Part shown: positions 56,005 through 64,000 of the stretch, piece by piece
Layout of the letters: the number at the start of each line of letters is the position of its first letter
Position numbering within the stretch: position 1 is the first letter of the stretch
Assembly (NCBI RefSeq): GCF_002631185.1
Contig: NZ_PDNU01000035.1
Span: 1 to 64,000 of the forward strand
From: Teichococcus rhizosphaerae
Lineage (GTDB): Bacteria; Pseudomonadota; Alphaproteobacteria; Acetobacterales; Acetobacteraceae
Reading direction: 5' to 3'
DNA length: 64,000 nt
The notes under the pieces: model-generated
Told to the model about the DNA's origin: nothing
Seen by the model: the letters and a program-made list of their open reading frames with translations, nothing else
Database searches by the model: none
Made by a program: the position numbers and the translations under genes

Positions 56005-57196
56005 GCAGCATCTCGTTCATGGCGAGCAGTTTCATGACCCGCCGCTGGTGTCGCTGCCGCGGGAAGCTCAGGGTGTCGTGGGGCTTGATCTTGACGGTGA
56101 TGACCGGCGGCCGGGGGCCCTCGGCCACCAGGATGATCTTGATCACCAGATGGGCCAGGCGCCAGCCACCAGACTGGTAAATGATCTCCGGGCGGCTGTC
56201 GTGCAGCGCCTGCAGGGCATTGCCGTCGCTCTCACGCGCGATCAGCGAGCGAACCACCTTCTCGCGGCCGTTCCGGGTGACGACCACCCGGTTCGCCTGC
56301 GCTTCATAGATCTGGACCCGCGCAATGCCGGGGTCGTGCCGGTGCCGGAACTCGAAGGCACCGCCGGCCTTCTCTGCCGGTTCAAGGGTGTAGAGGCGCC
56401 GCGACGACACCGCGCTGAACAGCCCCGGACGGTCCAGCACCACCTCGGCAAAGGCCTTGGCCAAGGCAGTGCGGCTGGCCTTGCCGCAGCCCCAGATCTT
56501 CAGCCGCCCGTCGATGGCGGAGTAAGCCAGGACCGCGTTGTCAATCTCGCGGAAGCTGCGGATCCGCTTTCGGCTGCCCTCCAGCACCTCGGTGATGGTG
56601 AGCGCCGCGCCATGCCGGATGGAGACGTGCACCTCGTCGCCGTCCTGATAGGTGATCGCCTCGCAGAACTCGCCCCGTAGATCGGCCTGGAAGATCGTCT
56701 TGGCGTGCGCCTCAAGGGTGCGCAGGCGGTCCTCGCTCAGGTCTGCCGGAATGCCCTCCTCAGGCGCCACGAACTCCATCACCGAGGCCGGCTGCAGGAA
56801 TGCCAATCCGTTCTCGGCGTCCTCGAACACCTCCGGATGGTAGATGAAGGCACGGAGCGCAAGGTTGCGGGCGTTCGTCTTCGAGAGGGCTTCCGGCGGC
56901 ACCAGTTCGACGCCGCGCCGCCTGGCCTCCTGCAGCAGGGCGTCCTGGCCCACTGGTTTGCCGAGTCGCTCGATGCGATGCAGGTCCGCGGTCAGGCTCT
57001 CCGGGCAGCGGTCCTTTGGCGTCCGCAGGAGGTAGGCCGAGACGGCCTCGCGGCCCTTGCCCGGGTCGGAGGCCAGAAGATCGAGGTCCAGGGCGTCGGC
57101 GGGGATCGCGTGCCGTTCCAGGAAGCGCTTCAGCAGGTCCGGGTCGACGGTACGCAGGAAGCGGAGATTGGCGAAGCGCTGGTAGTCATCCCTCAT
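55964..57196 (-). CDS. Unknown protein paired with winged-helix gene (410 aa)
   Basis: The family is not recognised. It begins MRDDYQRFANLRFLRTVDPDLLKRFLERHAIP; residues 1-130 are helical. The middle has EFCEAITYQDGDEVHVSIRHGAALTITEVLEGSRKRIRSFREIDNAVLAYSAIDGRLKIWGCGKASRTALAKAFAEVV, a beta pattern like a small sensor or nucleic-acid-binding fold. The end has LIARESDGNALQALH and a basic stretch RPPVITVKIKPHDTLSFPRQRHQRRVMKLL. There are no membrane segments and no clear enzyme motif. It is first in a two-gene operon with the winged-helix gene, facing away from the recombinase cassette. Confidence 0.65.
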   Translation of the reverse strand: MRDDYQRFANLRFLRTVDPDLLKRFLERHAIPADALDLDLLASDPGKGREAVSAYLLRTPKDRCPESLTADLHRIERLGKPVGQDALLQEARRRGVELVPPEALSKTNARNLALRAFIYHPEVFEDAENGLAFLQPASVMEFVAPEEGIPADLSEDRLRTLEAHAKTIFQADLRGEFCEAITYQDGDEVHVSIRHGAALTITEVLEGSRKRIRSFREIDNAVLAYSAIDGRLKIWGCGKASRTALAKAFAEVVLDRPGLFSAVSSRRLYTLEPAEKAGGAFEFRHRHDPGIARVQIYEAQANRVVVTRNGREKVVRSLIARESDGNALQALHDSRPEIIYQSGGWRLAHLVIKIILVAEGPRPPVITVKIKPHDTLSFPRQRHQRRVMKLLAMNEMLHEREPSRPALAAE

Positions 57197-57310
57197 CCTG
57201 GGTCCCCGCGAATCGTTCCTTATGTGTTCTACCTAAAGATTGACGTCCAAGTCGAATCCAATCCGCACTGCGATGATACGGGTCGGCAGTGGCGTGCGTA
57301 TTGGGAGGAG

Positions 57311-57529
57311 GTGCCCGACCGCATCCCAAACCCAACTAACCCGCACCTTCCACCCCACCTCCGCGAGGTCTGCACCATCCTGGCCGCCGGCCTTGTGCGG
57401 CTGCGCAGCCGCGCTGCCGAGGAACTGGTGCGCGACGCGACACAGGCCCGGGACCGGGGAGAGGGTTGCCTACACTCCACGCCCCGGCAGCGCCGTCATG
57501 CCTACCCGACTCGTCGGAGACAAGCATGA
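57311..57529 (+). CDS. Small conserved protein leading the recombinase cassette
   Basis: A 72-residue protein if started at GTG 57311 (product MPDRIPNPTNPHLPPHLREVC); GTG 57224 would give 101 residues. The conserved core LREVCTILAAGLVRLRSRAAEELVRDA and the tail RGEGCLHSTPRQRRHAYPTRRRQA are familiar from small genes that precede DUF2924 and recombinase genes in alphaproteobacteria. Its stop overlaps the next start as ATGA. The shorter start fits homologues, but GGAGGAG is close to the codon, so the start is uncertain. Confidence 0.65.
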   Translation: MPDRIPNPTNPHLPPHLREVCTILAAGLVRLRSRAAEELVRDATQARDRGEGCLHSTPRQRRHAYPTRRRQA

Positions 57530-58041
57530 CGAAACGCGCGAATCGCCCCATCCAGCCTACCGCAGCGCCGGCCGCGGTGGTCACCAGCATCCCGCCGGCC
57601 AGCGTGCTGCCCCGCCTGGCGGCCCTGCAGACCGCTGACATCGCCGATCTGAAGCAGCAGTGGCGCGAGCTCTGCGGCACCGAGCCGCCGCCCTACAACA
57701 GGAAGTTCCTGGAGAGCCGGCTCGCCTACCGCATCCAGGAATTGGCCTATGGCGGCCTGAAGCCAGAGACGGTGGCTCGGCTCGAGGCCCTGGGCGAGCA
57801 GCTGGACGGCGGCAACGTGGTGCTGCGCCGCATCCGCGCCGGCGACGACCGGCCGATCGCCGGCACGCGGCTGGTGCGCGAGTACCAGGGTGTCCAGCAC
57901 ACGGTGACCGTGCTGGCGGACGGCTTCGAATACGAGGGCCGGCCCTACCGCTCTCTCTCCGCCATCGCCCGGCACATCACCGGCACCCGCTGGAATGGCT
58001 GGTCGTTCTTTGGCTTGAAGGTCCAGCGGGGGCAGGCATGA
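57526..58041 (+). CDS. DUF2924 domain protein of recombinase cassette
   Basis: A 171-residue protein. The DUF2924 pattern is complete: VLPRLAALQTADIADLKQQWRELCGTEPPPYNRKFLESRLAYRIQELAYGGL, then the second part GTRLVREYQGVQHTVTVLADGFEYEGRPYRSLSAIARHITGTRWNGWSFFGL, given here in order. The second half is shared with plasmid proteins that bind DNA. It always precedes a large serine recombinase, so a partner or directionality factor role is likely but unproven. It overlaps the genes on both sides by four bases. Confidence 0.87.
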   Translation: MTKRANRPIQPTAAPAAVVTSIPPASVLPRLAALQTADIADLKQQWRELCGTEPPPYNRKFLESRLAYRIQELAYGGLKPETVARLEALGEQLDGGNVVLRRIRAGDDRPIAGTRLVREYQGVQHTVTVLADGFEYEGRPYRSLSAIARHITGTRWNGWSFFGLKVQRGQA

Positions 58042-59387
58042 GACGCAAGGCGACCGCGGCGGCCGAACCCGCCATGCCGGCGACGGTGAAGAAGCTCCGT
58101 TGCGCCGTCTACACCCGGAAGTCGACCGACGAGGGGCTGGAGAAGGAGTTCAACAGCCTCGACGCCCAGCGTGACGCCTGCGAGGCCTTCATCGCCAGCC
58201 AGCGCGCCGAAGGCTGGGTGCTGGTGCCGGACCGCTACGACGACGGCGGCGTCTCCGGTGGCACCCTGGAGCGGCCCGCGCTGCAGCGCCTGTTGCGTGA
58301 CATTGAGGCCAACCGGGTCGACGTGGTGGTGGTCTACAAGATCGACCGCCTCAGCCGCTCGCTGATGCACTTTGCCAAACTGGTGGAGGTGTTCGACGCC
58401 CACAGCGTCACTTTTATTTCAGTAACTCAAAGCTTTAACACGACCACCAGCATGGGGCGGCTGACGCTCAACATCTTGCTCAGCTTCGCGCAGTATGAAC
58501 GCGAGTTGATCAGGGAGCGGGTGCAGGACAAGGTCGCCGCCTCGAAGGCGCGCGGTATGTGGATGGGCGGCCCGGTCCCGCTCGGCTACGAGGTGCGCGA
58601 CCGCAAGCTGGTGGTGAACGAGGCCGAGGCGGCACGCACACGACGGGCGTTTGAGCTCTTTGCCGAAACCGGCTCCGGCGTGGAGACTGTGCGGCGGCTG
58701 CGCGGAGAAGGTGTGCTGACCAAAACCGGTCGGCCCTTCGACAAGGGGGCGCTGTACCGGCTGTTGAACAACCCGACCTACCTCGGCGAGGTGGCGCACA
58801 AAGGCAAGGTCTACCCCGGCGAGCACCAAGCCATCGTGCCCCGGGAGCTGTGGGATCGCGTCCATGCCATCCTGCAGGAAAGCCCACGAGTCCGCGCCAA
58901 CCAGAATCGCCGGCAGACCCCGGCGCTGCTGCGCGGCCTGATCTTCGGGCCGGACGGGCGCGCCATGTCCCCGACCCACACCCGCCGACGCGGGCGGCTC
59001 TACCGCTACTATGTCAGCCAGGCCGTGCTGAAGGGCGATGCCAGCGACTGCCCGGTCCGGCGGCTGCCCGCGGCGGAGATCGAGGCCGCAGTCATCGATC
59101 AGGTTCGGGCGCTGCTGCGCCAGCCGGAGGTGGTGGTCGGCACCTGGCGGGCGGCGCGGGCCGAGGCGCCGGACCTGATCGAGGCCGAGACCCTGGCCAC
59201 CCTGGAGCGGCTGGACCCACTCTGGGATGAGCTATTCCCGGCCGAGCAGGCCCGCATCGTTCGGCTGCTGGTCGAGCGGGTCGAGGTCAGCACCACCGGC
59301 GCCGACATCCGGCTGCGGCTGGAGGGGCTGGCCAGCCTGGTGCGGGATCTCGCCGACATCGGTGCCGAGACCCGGAGGGCCGCGTGA
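58038..59387 (+). CDS. Large serine recombinase, probable integrase
   Basis: A 449-residue enzyme. The resolvase domain has the catalytic Ser29 in AVYTRKSTDEGLEKEFNSLD, with Arg-containing VVVVYKIDRLSRSLMHFAKLV and ISVTQSFNTTTSMGRLTLNILLSFAQYERE. The recombinase domain (GPVPLGYEVRDRKLVVNEAEA; FDKGALYRLLNNPTYLGEVAHKG) and an atypical zinc-ribbon part (LRGLIFGPDGRAMSPTHTRRRGRLYRYYVS) follow. The usual zinc cysteines are mostly missing from that ribbon. It is the only integrase-like gene in the window, at the right end of the prophage; whether it serves the prophage or is an independent island enzyme is open. Confidence 0.9.
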   Translation: MRRKATAAAEPAMPATVKKLRCAVYTRKSTDEGLEKEFNSLDAQRDACEAFIASQRAEGWVLVPDRYDDGGVSGGTLERPALQRLLRDIEANRVDVVVVYKIDRLSRSLMHFAKLVEVFDAHSVTFISVTQSFNTTTSMGRLTLNILLSFAQYERELIRERVQDKVAASKARGMWMGGPVPLGYEVRDRKLVVNEAEAARTRRAFELFAETGSGVETVRRLRGEGVLTKTGRPFDKGALYRLLNNPTYLGEVAHKGKVYPGEHQAIVPRELWDRVHAILQESPRVRANQNRRQTPALLRGLIFGPDGRAMSPTHTRRRGRLYRYYVSQAVLKGDASDCPVRRLPAAEIEAAVIDQVRALLRQPEVVVGTWRAARAEAPDLIEAETLATLERLDPLWDELFPAEQARIVRLLVERVEVSTTGADIRLRLEGLASLVRDLADIGAETRRAA

Positions 59388-59785
59388 TGACGGCCACAAG
59401 CATCACAGTCCGCGTCCCGCTGGCCATTCGGCGCCGCGGCGGGCGGAAGCTGGTGGTCACGCCGGACGGCAGCATGCCCGGCGCCAGGCCGGCACGCACG
59501 CGGGCCGACCCAGCCCTGGTCAAGGCACTGGCCCGGGCGTTCCGGTACCGGAAGCTACTGGACCAGGGGCGCTATGGCTCCATCAGCGAGATGGCCACCG
59601 CCGAGCGAATCGACCGGGGCTATCTTGGCCGCCTCCTGCAGCTGCCGCTGCTTGCGCCGGACATCATCGAGGCGATCCTGGACGGCCGGCAGCCAGCAGA
59701 CCTTGGCCTGCCCGCCTTGCTGGAGCCGTTCCCGGTGGAGTGGGACCGCCAGCGCGCGAGTCTCGGAACCTCAGCAGTTACATGA
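59387..59785 (+). CDS. Small HTH-like protein downstream of recombinase (132 aa)
   Basis: The ATG at 59387 shares a base with the recombinase stop (TGATG). The product has a basic N-terminus (VRVPLAIRRRGGRKLVVTPDG) and a helical core ALVKALARAFRYRKLLDQGRYGSISEMATAERIDRGYLGRLLQL with APDIIEAILDGRQP, a KorB/ParB-type helix-turn-helix pattern. Genes of this kind often follow DUF2924-linked recombinases. Role in regulating or directing recombination is inferred. It ends the cassette. Confidence 0.72.
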   Translation: MTATSITVRVPLAIRRRGGRKLVVTPDGSMPGARPARTRADPALVKALARAFRYRKLLDQGRYGSISEMATAERIDRGYLGRLLQLPLLAPDIIEAILDGRQPADLGLPALLEPFPVEWDRQRASLGTSAVT

Positions 59786-59946
59786 AGTAGCCCTTCGGGC
59801 CCTGGGCGGTCATCCTCTCTGTTGCTCGTCTTGGCGTAGCACGCAACAATCTGCCCAGCAGCGACAGCGCAGGGGAGAGTCATGCCGCCGACCTGGCACG
59901 GGTCAGCGCAGGGGGGAGCCTTCGGCGGGCGGGGGATGGGGCGGCC

Positions 59947-62334
59947 GTGAATACCGAGGCCGATACCTGTCGCCTCTTCGTCGTTCCCCGCCTCCAGATT
60001 GCCGGCTGGGACACCGCGCCGCATGCCATCCAGGAGCAGCGCAGCTTCACTGACGGTCGGGTCATCTTTGTCGGGGGGCAGCCGCGGCGCGGCCGGCGCA
60101 AGCGGGCCGATTACCTGCTCCGCTACCGGCCCGACCTTGCCCTGGCCGTCGTTGAGGCCAAGGCCAGCTACCTGAGCGCCGCCGACGGTCTCCAACAAGC
60201 GAAGGACTATGCCGAGATCCTGGGCCTCAAATTTGCCTACGCGACAAACGGCACCGAGATCATCGAATTCGACTTCTTCACCGGCCAGGAGCGGGTGGTC
60301 ACCACCTTCCCGACACCCTTCGAGCTCTGGGCGCGCCAGCGCGCCGGTCTCGGCCTGACCGACGATTCGGTAGCTGAGCAGGCGCTCACCTCTGGCTATC
60401 CCGACCCGGCCAAGCCGCTCCGCTACTATCAGGAGATCGCGGTCAACCGCGCGGTCCAGGCGATCCTCACCGGCCGCCGCCGTAACCTCCTCACCCTCTG
60501 CACCGGCGCCGGCAAGACTCCGATCGCCTTCCAGATCGCCTGGCGGCTTTGGTCCGCCGCCTGGAATCGGCGGGGCGACCACCTGAAGCCCAAGATCCTG
60601 TTCCTGGCCGACCGCAACGTGCTGGTCGACGACCCGATGGCGCGCGACTTCGCGCCCTTCGGCCGGGGCCGCTTCAAGATCGAGAATGGGCGTGTCAGCC
60701 TCGGCCGCGACATCTACTTCGCCATCTACCAGGCGATCGCCAAGGACGAACGCCGGCCTGGGCTCTACCGCGAGTTCCCGCCCGACTTTTTCGACCTGAT
60801 CATCGTGGACGAGTGCCATCGCGGCAGCGCCCGCGACGACAGCAACTGGCGCGAGATCCTGGAATACTTCGCCCCGGCCTTCCAACTCGGCATGACGGCC
60901 ACGCCGCTGCGCGAGGACAACCGGGACACCTACGCCTATTTCGGCGACCCGCTCTACACCTACTCCCTCGCGCAGGGCATCGCAGACGGCTTTCTGGCCC
61001 CCTACCGCGTGCACCGCGTGGTGACCGACGCCGACGCCGCGGGGTGGCGCCCGACGAAGGGCGAGCTCGACCGCTTCGGCCGCGAGATCCCAGACGAGGA
61101 GTACCACACGAAGGACTTCGAGCGCGTGGTCGCCCTGCGCGCCCGCACCGAGGCCATCGCGCGCCACCTGACCGGCTTCCTGAAGGCGACCGACCGCTTT
61201 GCGAAGACCATCGTCTTCTGCGTGGACCAGGAGCACGCGAGCGAGATGCGCCGCGCGCTCTCGAACCTCAACGCCGACCTGGTCGCGCAGCACCCGAACT
61301 ACGTCTGCCGGGTCACCGCCGACGAGGGTGCGATCGGGCGCGGCCACCTGTCCGACTTCCAGGACCTCGAGAAGCGCACGCCGGTCGTCCTGACCACCTC
61401 GCAGCTGCTGACCACCGGCGTGGACGCGCCGACCTGCCGCAACGTGGTCCTCGCCCGCGCGGTTAGCTCGATGAGCGAGTTCAAGCAGATCATCGGCCGC
61501 GGGACCCGGCTGCGCGAGGACTACGGGAAGCTGTTCTTCAACATCCTCGACTACACGGGCGCGGCGACGGCGAAGTTCGCCGACCCGGACTTCGACGGCG
61601 AGCCGGTCAGCGCCACGACCACCACCATCGATCCGAATGGCGTCGAGGCCGGCGTCGTCATCGATCCGGTCCCGCCGGGAGGCGAAGAGGGAGAGGGCGG
61701 CGAGGAGGGACCCGCAGGCCCCGCCACGCCGCTGCCACCGGGGGGCGGGCAGACCGGAGAGCCCCGCAAGTACTACGTGGACGGCGGCGCCGTGGAAGTG
61801 GTGCAGCACCATGTCTACGAGCTGGACGCGGACGGCAAGCGGCTGACCGCGCGCAAGATCACGGACTACACGGGGGAGAAGATCCGCACCCTCTATCCGA
61901 CCCCGGCCGCCTTCCGCGCCGCCTGGACTATTGCGGACAAGCGGGCCGCCGTGGTGGAGGAGCTGGCGGAGCGAGGCATCGACCTGGCCACCCTTGCCGC
62001 CGAGATGGGCCGGCCGGAGGACGACCCCTTCGACCTGCTCTGCCACCTGGCCTGGGGCGCCCCCCTTCGTACGCGGCGGGAACGCGCCGAGCGGCTCCGC
62101 GCCGATCGCCAGGACCTGTTCGACCGGCATGGCCCGGCCGCGCGGGCGGTGCTGGAGGCGCTGCTCGAAAAATACGCGGCCCACGGCCCGGACGAGCTCC
62201 GCTTGCCCGATGCGCTCCGAATCGAGCCCCTGGCTTCGATGGGCAACCCGAGCGAGATCATCCGCCGCTTCGGTGGCGCCGAGCAGCTGCGCCGAGCGGT
62301 GGACGAAATGGCGACCTTGATCTACGCCGCCTGA
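59947..62334 (+). CDS. hsdR: Type I restriction enzyme HsdR subunit
   Basis: A 795-residue protein starting at GTG 59947. The nuclease domain is near the N-terminus (RADYLLRYRPDLALAVVEAKAS, PD-ExK type). The DEAD motor follows: Walker A LLTLCTGAGKTPIAFQIAW, DEAH box LIIVDECHRGSARDD, MTATPLRED, and late motifs LTTSQLLTTGVDAPTCRNV and IIGRGTRLREDYGK. A C-terminal helical part contacts HsdM. It is EcoEI-like in length and layout. With the next two genes it makes a complete restriction-modification complex that cuts unmethylated foreign DNA. The linker near residues 560-595 is Gly/Glu/Pro-rich. Confidence 0.93.
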   Translation: MNTEADTCRLFVVPRLQIAGWDTAPHAIQEQRSFTDGRVIFVGGQPRRGRRKRADYLLRYRPDLALAVVEAKASYLSAADGLQQAKDYAEILGLKFAYATNGTEIIEFDFFTGQERVVTTFPTPFELWARQRAGLGLTDDSVAEQALTSGYPDPAKPLRYYQEIAVNRAVQAILTGRRRNLLTLCTGAGKTPIAFQIAWRLWSAAWNRRGDHLKPKILFLADRNVLVDDPMARDFAPFGRGRFKIENGRVSLGRDIYFAIYQAIAKDERRPGLYREFPPDFFDLIIVDECHRGSARDDSNWREILEYFAPAFQLGMTATPLREDNRDTYAYFGDPLYTYSLAQGIADGFLAPYRVHRVVTDADAAGWRPTKGELDRFGREIPDEEYHTKDFERVVALRARTEAIARHLTGFLKATDRFAKTIVFCVDQEHASEMRRALSNLNADLVAQHPNYVCRVTADEGAIGRGHLSDFQDLEKRTPVVLTTSQLLTTGVDAPTCRNVVLARAVSSMSEFKQIIGRGTRLREDYGKLFFNILDYTGAATAKFADPDFDGEPVSATTTTIDPNGVEAGVVIDPVPPGGEEGEGGEEGPAGPATPLPPGGGQTGEPRKYYVDGGAVEVVQHHVYELDADGKRLTARKITDYTGEKIRTLYPTPAAFRAAWTIADKRAAVVEELAERGIDLATLAAEMGRPEDDPFDLLCHLAWGAPLRTRRERAERLRADRQDLFDRHGPAARAVLEALLEKYAAHGPDELRLPDALRIEPLASMGNPSEIIRRFGGAEQLRRAVDEMATLIYAA

Positions 62335-62338
62335 CACA

Positions 62339-63898
62339 ATGGCCCGCACCAAGAAATCGACTGGTCCTCAGACCACCGCCCAACGCCTCGACAGCATCGT
62401 CAAGTCCGCCCGCCAAATCATGCGGAAGGACAAGGGGCTGAACGGCGACCTCGACCGGCTGCCGCTGCTCACCTGGGTGCTGTTCCTGAAGTTCGTGGAC
62501 GACATGGAGCGCATCCACGAGGACGAGGCAGCCCTGGCCGGCCAGCCCTTCCACGCCGCCATCGAGCCGCCCTACCGCTGGCGAGACTGGGCGGCGCGGC
62601 GGGACGGCATCACCGGGCCGGACCTGATCCGCTTCCTGGCCGCCGAGGAGACGATCCGGCCGGACGGGTCGAAGGGGCCCGGCCTCTTCAACTATCTGCG
62701 TTCCCTGCGTGGCCGGAACGGTGGGCGGGACCGGCGGGACGTGATCGCCACCGTCTTCGCCGAAATGACCAACCGCATGGAGAGCGGCTATCTCCTGCGC
62801 GACGTCATCAACCTGGTGGACGCCATCCACTTCGACGCCTCGGAGGAGATCCACACCCTCTCCCGCCTCTATGAGGGGCTGCTGCGCGAGATGCGCGACG
62901 CGGCGGGTGACAGCGGGGAGTTCTATACCCCGCGCGCCGTCGTGCGCTTCATGGTGGCGGTCACGGACCCGCGGCTCGGCGAGACGGTGCTCGATCCGGC
63001 CTGCGGCACCGGCGGTTTCCTGGCCGAGGCCTTCGAGCACCTGAAGGACCAGGTGCGGACCACCGAGGACCGTGAGGTGCTGCAGGGCCGCAGCCTGATC
63101 GGCGGCGAGGCGAAGCGGCTGCCCTACCTGCTAGCGCAGATGAACCTGTTGCTGCACGGGCTGGAAGCGCCGGACATCACGCTTGGCAACGCCTTGGCCC
63201 GCCAGCGCCTGGCCGAGATCGGCGAACGCGACCGAGTGAACGTGATCCTCACCAACCCGCCCTTCGGCGGCGAGGAGGAGGTGGGGATCCAGACCAACTT
63301 CCCCGAGGACCGCCGCACCAACGAGACGGCGCTGCTGTTCCTGCAGCTCATCATGCGGCGGCTGAAGCGCAACGGGCAGGGGCGCGCCGCCGTGGTGGTG
63401 CCGAACGGCACGCTGTTCGAGAACGGGGTGGCGGCGCGGGTCAAGGCGGACCTGCTGCGTGAGTTCAACCTGCACACCGTGCTGCGCCTGCCCGAGGGCG
63501 TCTTCGCCCCCTACACCGACATCCCGACCAACGTGATCTTCTTCGACACCACCGGGCCGACGCGCGACGTCCACTACTGGCAGCAGCCGATGCCGGAGGG
63601 ACGGCGGAAATACAGCAAGACGGCGCCGCTGCAATTCGAGGAGCTGGCGGATTGCCTGGCCTGGTGGAAGACCCGCGGCGAGGACCCGCGGGCCTGGCGC
63701 GTGCCGGCGGAGGACCTGATCCGCACAGATGATGAGGGACGGGTTGTCGCCGTCAACCTCGATCTCAAGAACCCGAATGCGCGCGAGGTGGAAGACCATC
63801 GGGCACCGGCGGAGATTCTGCAGGGTATCGTCGCGCGGGAGCAGCGGGTGCTGGATCTCTTACGAGAGATCGAGGCGCTTGTGGCGGAGCGTGCGTGA
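62339..63898 (+). CDS. hsdM: Type I DNA methyltransferase HsdM subunit
   Basis: A 519-residue N6-adenine methyltransferase. The N-terminal HsdM domain has LDSIVKSARQIMRKDKGLNGDLDRLPLLTWVLFLKFVDDME in part. The catalytic domain has motif I ETVLDPACGTGGFLAEAFEH and motif IV VILTNPPFGGEE, with NEFYTPR-like GEFYTPRAVVRFMV before them. It starts 5 bases after hsdR. It methylates the host site and, with HsdS and HsdR, restricts foreign DNA. Length and motifs are normal for the EcoEI-like group. Confidence 0.95.
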   Translation: MARTKKSTGPQTTAQRLDSIVKSARQIMRKDKGLNGDLDRLPLLTWVLFLKFVDDMERIHEDEAALAGQPFHAAIEPPYRWRDWAARRDGITGPDLIRFLAAEETIRPDGSKGPGLFNYLRSLRGRNGGRDRRDVIATVFAEMTNRMESGYLLRDVINLVDAIHFDASEEIHTLSRLYEGLLREMRDAAGDSGEFYTPRAVVRFMVAVTDPRLGETVLDPACGTGGFLAEAFEHLKDQVRTTEDREVLQGRSLIGGEAKRLPYLLAQMNLLLHGLEAPDITLGNALARQRLAEIGERDRVNVILTNPPFGGEEEVGIQTNFPEDRRTNETALLFLQLIMRRLKRNGQGRAAVVVPNGTLFENGVAARVKADLLREFNLHTVLRLPEGVFAPYTDIPTNVIFFDTTGPTRDVHYWQQPMPEGRRKYSKTAPLQFEELADCLAWWKTRGEDPRAWRVPAEDLIRTDDEGRVVAVNLDLKNPNAREVEDHRAPAEILQGIVAREQRVLDLLREIEALVAERA

Positions 63899-63900
63899 GT

Positions 63901-64000
63901 ATGCCGGAGTGGCCGATGGTGGCGCTGGAGGACGTCCTGCGGCGCCACAATCACTGGATCGAACTCGACCCCGAAGCCGAATACCGCCAGGTCACTGTGC
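63901..64000 (+). CDS. hsdS: Type I specificity subunit HsdS, cut by window end
   Basis: The ATG at 63901 lies two bases after the hsdM stop. The visible 33 residues, MPEWPMVALEDVLRRHNHWI and ELDPEAEYRQVTV, resemble the first target-recognition domain start of HsdS proteins (xWPxVxLxEVL...). The rest is beyond the window. HsdS decides which DNA sequence the complex recognises. The identification relies on the hsdR-hsdM context as well as this N-terminus. Confidence 0.75.
   Translation, partial: MPEWPMVALEDVLRRHNHWIELDPEAEYRQVTV

Larger units (their letters stand above)
13789..59785. mobile_element. Lambda-type siphoprophage with probable serine-recombinase integration cassette
   Basis: The span contains every module of a tailed phage with a long non-contractile tail: packaging, capsid, connectors, lysis, tail, replication, recombination and methylation genes, nearly all leftward. 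The left limit is the remnant of the tail-spike module at 13789; the right limit is taken as the end of the rightward recombinase cassette. If that cassette or the 55.0-57.2 kb operon is independent, the prophage ends nearer 55 kb. I found no convincing attachment-site pair, as expected for a large serine recombinase with a very short core. No structural gene is visibly broken. Confidence 0.8.

Noticed and set aside
84-59785. AGTTACATGA occurs at 84-93 and 59776-59785, which could suggest attachment sites
   Set aside because: A 10-base match between two places in 64 kb is expected by chance, it has no flanking similarity, and the left copy lies 13 kb beyond the first phage sequence with bacterial genes between.
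59620-62352. A 910-codon reverse-strand open frame
   Set aside because: It is antisense to hsdR, which has all helicase motifs. The antisense product is repetitive GC-biased sequence with no family resemblance.
1-64000. tRNA or rRNA genes, especially as phage attachment site
   Set aside because: I saw no cloverleaf-like sequence with a conserved T-loop near the prophage edges; a covariance-model scan is needed to exclude one.

Overview
The window is GC-rich DNA that looks alphaproteobacterial, most plausibly from the Acetobacteraceae (Roseomonas/Belnapia-like). The pointers are an HWE-family histidine kinase, a small basic MAKGQKR-type protein, a DUF2924/serine-recombinase cassette and GTA-like tail genes. 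This assignment is inference; there is no rRNA or tRNA in the window to fix it.

Left flank (1-13.6 kb) is a bacterial accessory or stress region on both strands: HWE histidine kinase, glutaredoxin-type arsenate reductase, fatty-acid desaturase, a two-BON-domain periplasmic protein with several very small genes beside it, a DUF2147 secreted protein, NhaA, ExoD, a proteasome-type Ntn-hydrolase with Thr1/Asp17/Lys33 in register, a CNNM/CBS/CorC membrane protein, a PHB-depolymerase-type esterase and a ribbon-helix-helix regulator.

From about 13.8 to about 57-60 kb lies a complete-looking lambda-type siphoprophage, almost all transcribed leftward. Read from right to left it has a sigma-factor-like gene, a Sak4-like recombination ATPase with its probable ssDNA-binding partner, a PD-(D/E)XK nuclease, a Dda/RecD-like helicase, a Toprim primase fused to a VapE-type helicase with an iteron-like GTTGGGAC cluster after it, RuvC-like resolvase, a NUMOD4/HNH endonuclease, two ParB-methyltransferase fusions, small and large terminase, gpW-like connector, portal, prohead protease fused to major capsid protein, decoration protein, a lysis cassette (endolysin, nested Rz/Rz1, holin) placed among the connector genes, tail tube, tail chaperone with a canonical -1 slippery site, tape measure, tail tip genes and a pectate-lyase-fold tail spike.

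Cargo ('moron') genes sit on the opposite strand inside this late operon: an HTH/PIN toxin-antitoxin pair between tape measure and chaperone, an AT-richer HEPN/Toprim gene between chaperone and tail tube, and a UDG-superfamily-like gene between methyltransferases and replication genes. Downstream of the tail spike is a tandem array of its 3-prime module, each unit paired tail-to-tail with a small ORF; this and the two-gene unknown operon at 55.0-57.2 kb are the least explained parts of the window.

Right end (57.3-64 kb): a rightward cassette of four overlapping genes around a large serine recombinase (probable integration module), then a type I restriction system, hsdR-hsdM-hsdS, with hsdS cut by the window end.
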